Below, piece after piece: positions 61,622 through 64,000 of a stretch of DNA of 64,000 nt. The stretch is taken from contig JAWKOC010000004.1 in assembly GCA_041391365.1 (NCBI GenBank), forward strand, positions 62,001 to 126,000, in the 5' to 3' direction. The notes under the pieces are model-generated. The model saw only the letters and a list, made by a program, of their open reading frames with translations. It was not told the DNA's origin and did not search any database. Every line of letters begins with the position of its first letter. Position 1 is the stretch's first letter. The position numbers were made by a program, and so were the translations under genes. This DNA is from JAGRAX01 sp041391365. Lineage in GTDB: Bacteria; Bdellovibrionota_G; JALEGL01; JAGRMV01.

Positions 61622-63856
61622 ATGAAAAAAGTAAGTATCGAATTTCACGGTCGTACTTTGTCCATTGAAACTGGACGTATGGCCAAACAAGCCAATGGAG
61701 CCGTATGGATCCAATATGGCGAAACTGCACTGCTCACAACAGCAGTGACAGGAAAGTCCAATCGAGAGGACATTGATTTTTTTCCTCTCTCCGTAGACTA
61801 CCAAGAAAAGTTTGCCTCCGCGGGAAAAATCCCTGGTGGTTTTTTCAAGCGAGAAGGACGTCAATCGGAGCGAGAAATTTTGATTTCTCGTTTGACCGAT
61901 CGGCCCATTCGCCCTTTGTTTCCCAAAGGGTTTCAACGAGAAACCCAAGTCATCTCGACGGTTTTTTCATTTGATAAAACCAACGAGTCGGATGTGCTCT
62001 CTGTGCTAGGTGCTTCGGCAGCTTTGCACATTTCGGACATTCCATTTTTGGGACCCATTGCAGCTGTTCGTGTGGGACGTATTCAAGGACAATTGATCTG
62101 CAACCCCACGATCGAGCAGATGGAAACATCAGATCTCGACATGACGGTGGCTGCATCCAAAGATGCGATTGTGATGGTGGAAGGGGAAGCTGCGCAGTTA
62201 CCCGAATCTGAAGTGTTGAAAGCGCTTCAATTTGCACACCAAAGCATTCAACCTCTGTTGCAGCTCCAAGAAGAGCTTCGCAAAGCCTTGGGCAAAGAAA
62301 AGATTCAAATTTCCGAGACGGAAAAAACCATGAGCGAGTTTGAGACCTTGGTTCGAGAAAAAGCCATCGGTCACATTCGTCAAGCTTTTGCAGTGACCGA
62401 AAAAATTGCTCGGTACAAACAAATTGATGAATTTCAGAATCAAATGATCGAAGAGTTCAAAGCTCAGAGTGAAGACTACGCCAATTGTGGAAAACAATTG
62501 AAAAGTATCGTTCACGATATGATCAGCGAAGAAATCCGAAGAGGCATTGTGCAAGAAAACAAGCGCATGGATCTTCGAAGTCCTGAGACGATCCGACACA
62601 TCACTTCTGAAGTGGGTGTTTTGCCGCGAGCTCATGGATCTTCATTGTTTACGCGAGGTGAAACCCAGGCTCTGGTGACAGCGACCTTGGGAACTTCGGA
62701 TGATGAGCAGCGCATGGACTCGCTCATGGGAGAAAGTTCTCGAAGATTTATGCTTCACTATAATTTTCCTGCATTTTCTGTGGGTGAAGTGAAGCCCATG
62801 AGAGGTCCTGCTCGTCGAGAAATTGGCCACGGAGTTTTGGCTCACAAGGCTTTGATGCAAGTGGTTCCCACCAAAGAAGAGTTTCCGTACACCATGCGTG
62901 TGGTTTCCGATGTTTTGGAATCTCATGGATCCTCTTCGATGGCCACCGTATGTGGAGCCAGTTTGGCTCTGATGGACGCGGGGGTCCCACTGAAAGCTCC
63001 TGTTGCAGGAATTGCAATGGGCTTGATCAAAGAAGGTGATAAGTTCTTTGTTCTCTCCGACATCACTGGAGATGAAGACCATGTCGGCGATATGGATTTT
63101 AAAGTGGCTGGAACCAAAGATGGTGTGACGGCTGTTCAAATGGACATCAAAGTTACAGGTATTGGTTGGGACGTGGTGGAAAAAGCCCTGAACCAAGCCA
63201 AAGAAGGACGTCTTCATATTTTGGGCAAAATGAGTGAAGCCCTTCCTGCAACCCGAGGACAGTTGTCCAAACATGCTCCTCGATTGGAAAGCTTCCAAAT
63301 TGCCAAAGATAAAATTCGTGAAGTGATCGGAACCGGTGGAAAAGTGATTCGTGGAATCATCGAAGAGACCGGAGCCAAAGTTGAAATCAACGACGATGGC
63401 ATTGTGACGGTAGCTTCGGAAAATGGAGATTCATTGGCCAAAGCGGTAGCCATGATCCAGGACATCATTGCGGAAGCAGAAATTGGAAAAACATACACAG
63501 GAAAAGTTGTTCGCATCGAAGCCTATGGAGCGTTTGTTCAGATTCTTCCTGGAAAAGACGGTCTTCTTCACGTGAGTGAATTTGATTCAGATGAACGTGT
63601 AGAAGATGTGAATGAGTTTTTCTCCGAAGGCGATGAAGTCGAAGTTCGCGTTGTGGGCATCGATGGACAAGGTAAAATCAAGCTTTCTCAGAAAGACGAT
63701 GAGACACGAAAAGAATTGGGACTGGACCAAAACCGTTCCAGAGGTGGAGATCGAGGCCGTGGAGGTCGTGGAAACGACCGAGGCCGAGGCAACGATCGTT
63801 CTTCATCCAGACGCCCTCGCTTTGATCGGGACCGCAACCGCGATCGTGATCGATAG
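61622..63856 (+). CDS. pnp: Polyribonucleotide nucleotidyltransferase
   Basis: A 744-aa 3'-5' phosphorolytic RNase. Two RNase PH domains (first: FFPLSVDYQEKFASAGKIPGGFFKREGR; second: TRGETQALVTATLGT, YNFPAFSVGEVKPMRGPARREIGHG, ITGDEDHVGDMDFKVAGT), KH (IREVIGTGGKVIRGIIEETGAKVEI) and S1 (YTGKVVRIEAYGAFVQILPGKDGLLHVSE). After S1 it carries an unusual tail of about 40 residues made of Arg, Gly, Asp and Asn (for example RGGDRGRGGRGNDRGRGND). ATG 61622 has AAGGAT 7 bases upstream. Autoregulatory stem not obvious in the short leader. Confidence 0.96.
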   Translation: MKKVSIEFHGRTLSIETGRMAKQANGAVWIQYGETALLTTAVTGKSNREDIDFFPLSVDYQEKFASAGKIPGGFFKREGRQSEREILISRLTDRPIRPLFPKGFQRETQVISTVFSFDKTNESDVLSVLGASAALHISDIPFLGPIAAVRVGRIQGQLICNPTIEQMETSDLDMTVAASKDAIVMVEGEAAQLPESEVLKALQFAHQSIQPLLQLQEELRKALGKEKIQISETEKTMSEFETLVREKAIGHIRQAFAVTEKIARYKQIDEFQNQMIEEFKAQSEDYANCGKQLKSIVHDMISEEIRRGIVQENKRMDLRSPETIRHITSEVGVLPRAHGSSLFTRGETQALVTATLGTSDDEQRMDSLMGESSRRFMLHYNFPAFSVGEVKPMRGPARREIGHGVLAHKALMQVVPTKEEFPYTMRVVSDVLESHGSSSMATVCGASLALMDAGVPLKAPVAGIAMGLIKEGDKFFVLSDITGDEDHVGDMDFKVAGTKDGVTAVQMDIKVTGIGWDVVEKALNQAKEGRLHILGKMSEALPATRGQLSKHAPRLESFQIAKDKIREVIGTGGKVIRGIIEETGAKVEINDDGIVTVASENGDSLAKAVAMIQDIIAEAEIGKTYTGKVVRIEAYGAFVQILPGKDGLLHVSEFDSDERVEDVNEFFSEGDEVEVRVVGIDGQGKIKLSQKDDETRKELGLDQNRSRGGDRGRGGRGNDRGRGNDRSSSRRPRFDRDRNRDRDR

Positions 63857-63883
63857 AGGTTAACCTCACATCGTGCAATCTTG

Positions 63884-63922
63884 ATCGGATCCGAACAGTC
63901 TCTGTTCGGATCCGATTTTTTT
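63884..63922 (+). terminator. Intrinsic terminator of rpsO-pnp
   Basis: A 15-bp perfect stem ATCGGATCCGAACAG (63884-63898) with 63902-63916, loop TCT, then a T-run to 63922. It starts 28 bases after the pnp stop. This is the strongest simple terminator in the window. Confidence 0.92.
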
Positions 63923-63968
63923 GTTTTCAGATGAGCTTACTTTCATCACTTCTTTGTTCAATCTTCTG

Positions 63969-63995
63969 TTGACACGAGGTATCCAGTGCTATAGC
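63969..63995 (+). promoter_or_regulatory. Promoter-like sequence at the window end
   Basis: TTGACA (63969-63974) followed after 15 bases by an extended -10 TGCTATAGC (TATAGC at 63990-63995). The perfect -35 and the TG extension suggest a strong promoter for the gene that begins beyond the window. Spacing is shorter than the usual 17. Confidence 0.5.
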
Positions 63996-64000
63996 GTCAT

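Noticed and set aside
63730..63850. Short GC-rich tandem repeats that might suggest a repeat array
   Set aside because: They encode the RGG/RDR tail of PNPase in frame; not a CRISPR or a separate repeat.
1..64000. tRNA or rRNA genes
   Set aside because: No cloverleaf with a GGTTCGA-type T loop and no rRNA-like segment was found in the intergenic gaps by reading; a tRNAscan run would settle it.

Overview
This window is a chromosomal segment of a Gram-negative bacterium. Outer-membrane logic is everywhere: Pal and CpoB of the Tol-Pal system, apolipoprotein N-acyltransferase, many proteins with lipoboxes or signal peptides, and type IV minor pilins. GC content is moderate (mid-40s percent by eye). 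Core gene content (cobalamin-dependent MetH, type III pantothenate kinase, protoporphyrin ferrochelatase, bacterial-type ProS with an insertion domain, nusA-infB-rbfA-truB-rpsO-pnp) fits a proteobacterium-like lineage. The many secreted proteases and Ig-like or fn3-like lipoproteins recall Bdellovibrionota or other former 'deltaproteobacteria', but that placement is a low-confidence inference. No rRNA, tRNA, prophage, IS transposase or CRISPR array was recognised.

Layout. 1-1.6 kb: minor pilin genes (PilX-like, PilW-like). 1.7-9.1 kb: a class I amidotransferase, an exported unknown protein, the one-carbon pair metF-metH, and a YheT-type hydrolase. 9.2-16.5 kb: an AAA/DUF4143 ATPase with a long palindrome at its start, an aldo/keto reductase, two YbjQ paralogues plus an M48 protease, ferrochelatase, a YhhQ-type transporter and a metzincin-like lipoprotein. 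16.5-19.4 kb: TPMT-like methyltransferase, BolA, a frameshifted esterase, a zinc-ribbon/Cys-rich membrane gene pair and a candidate structured RNA. 19.4-23 kb: a compact CoA operon, panB-coaX-coaBC-panC. 23.1-31.1 kb: an exported acidic protein (frameshifted), dcd, a small membrane protein split by an amber codon, rhomboid protease, folA/thyA, mutS and a periplasmic amidase. 31.6-34.3 kb: Ig-like lipoproteins. 34.9-40.9 kb: an overlapping six-gene operon around phoH-ybeY-lnt. 41.1-49.5 kb: proS, purB, a second AAA/DUF4143 ATPase with a perfect palindrome, eno, a deoxynucleoside kinase, a decayed fn3 lipoprotein and an SDR. 49.5-52.8 kb: pal-cpoB-tsaD-rsmA. 53.1-63.9 kb: nusA-infB-rbfA-truB, a nuclease-like remnant, a 927-aa secreted metalloprotease, then rpsO-pnp, ended by a strong terminator.

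How the genes fit together. Nucleotide supply is represented by dcd, thyA-folA and a deoxynucleoside kinase, and one-carbon supply by metF-metH. CoA synthesis has all its pantothenate-to-4'-phosphopantetheine genes except panD in one operon. Envelope functions (Lnt, Pal/CpoB, AmiC-like amidase, rhomboid, M48) are spread between housekeeping operons.

Most unusual features. (1) Three copies of a 450-470 bp modular element lie at 25330, 31128 and 34406. Each has imperfect terminal inverted repeats, nested hairpins, paired (compensatory) base changes between copies, and sits immediately next to stop codons. (2) Two unrelated-sequence, perfect 25-26 bp inverted repeats each overlap or abut the start of one of the two AAA/DUF4143 ATPase genes. 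(3) Four exported or membrane protein genes are interrupted by a single in-frame stop or one-base frame change. (4) Tandem intrinsic terminators lie in the nusA leader.
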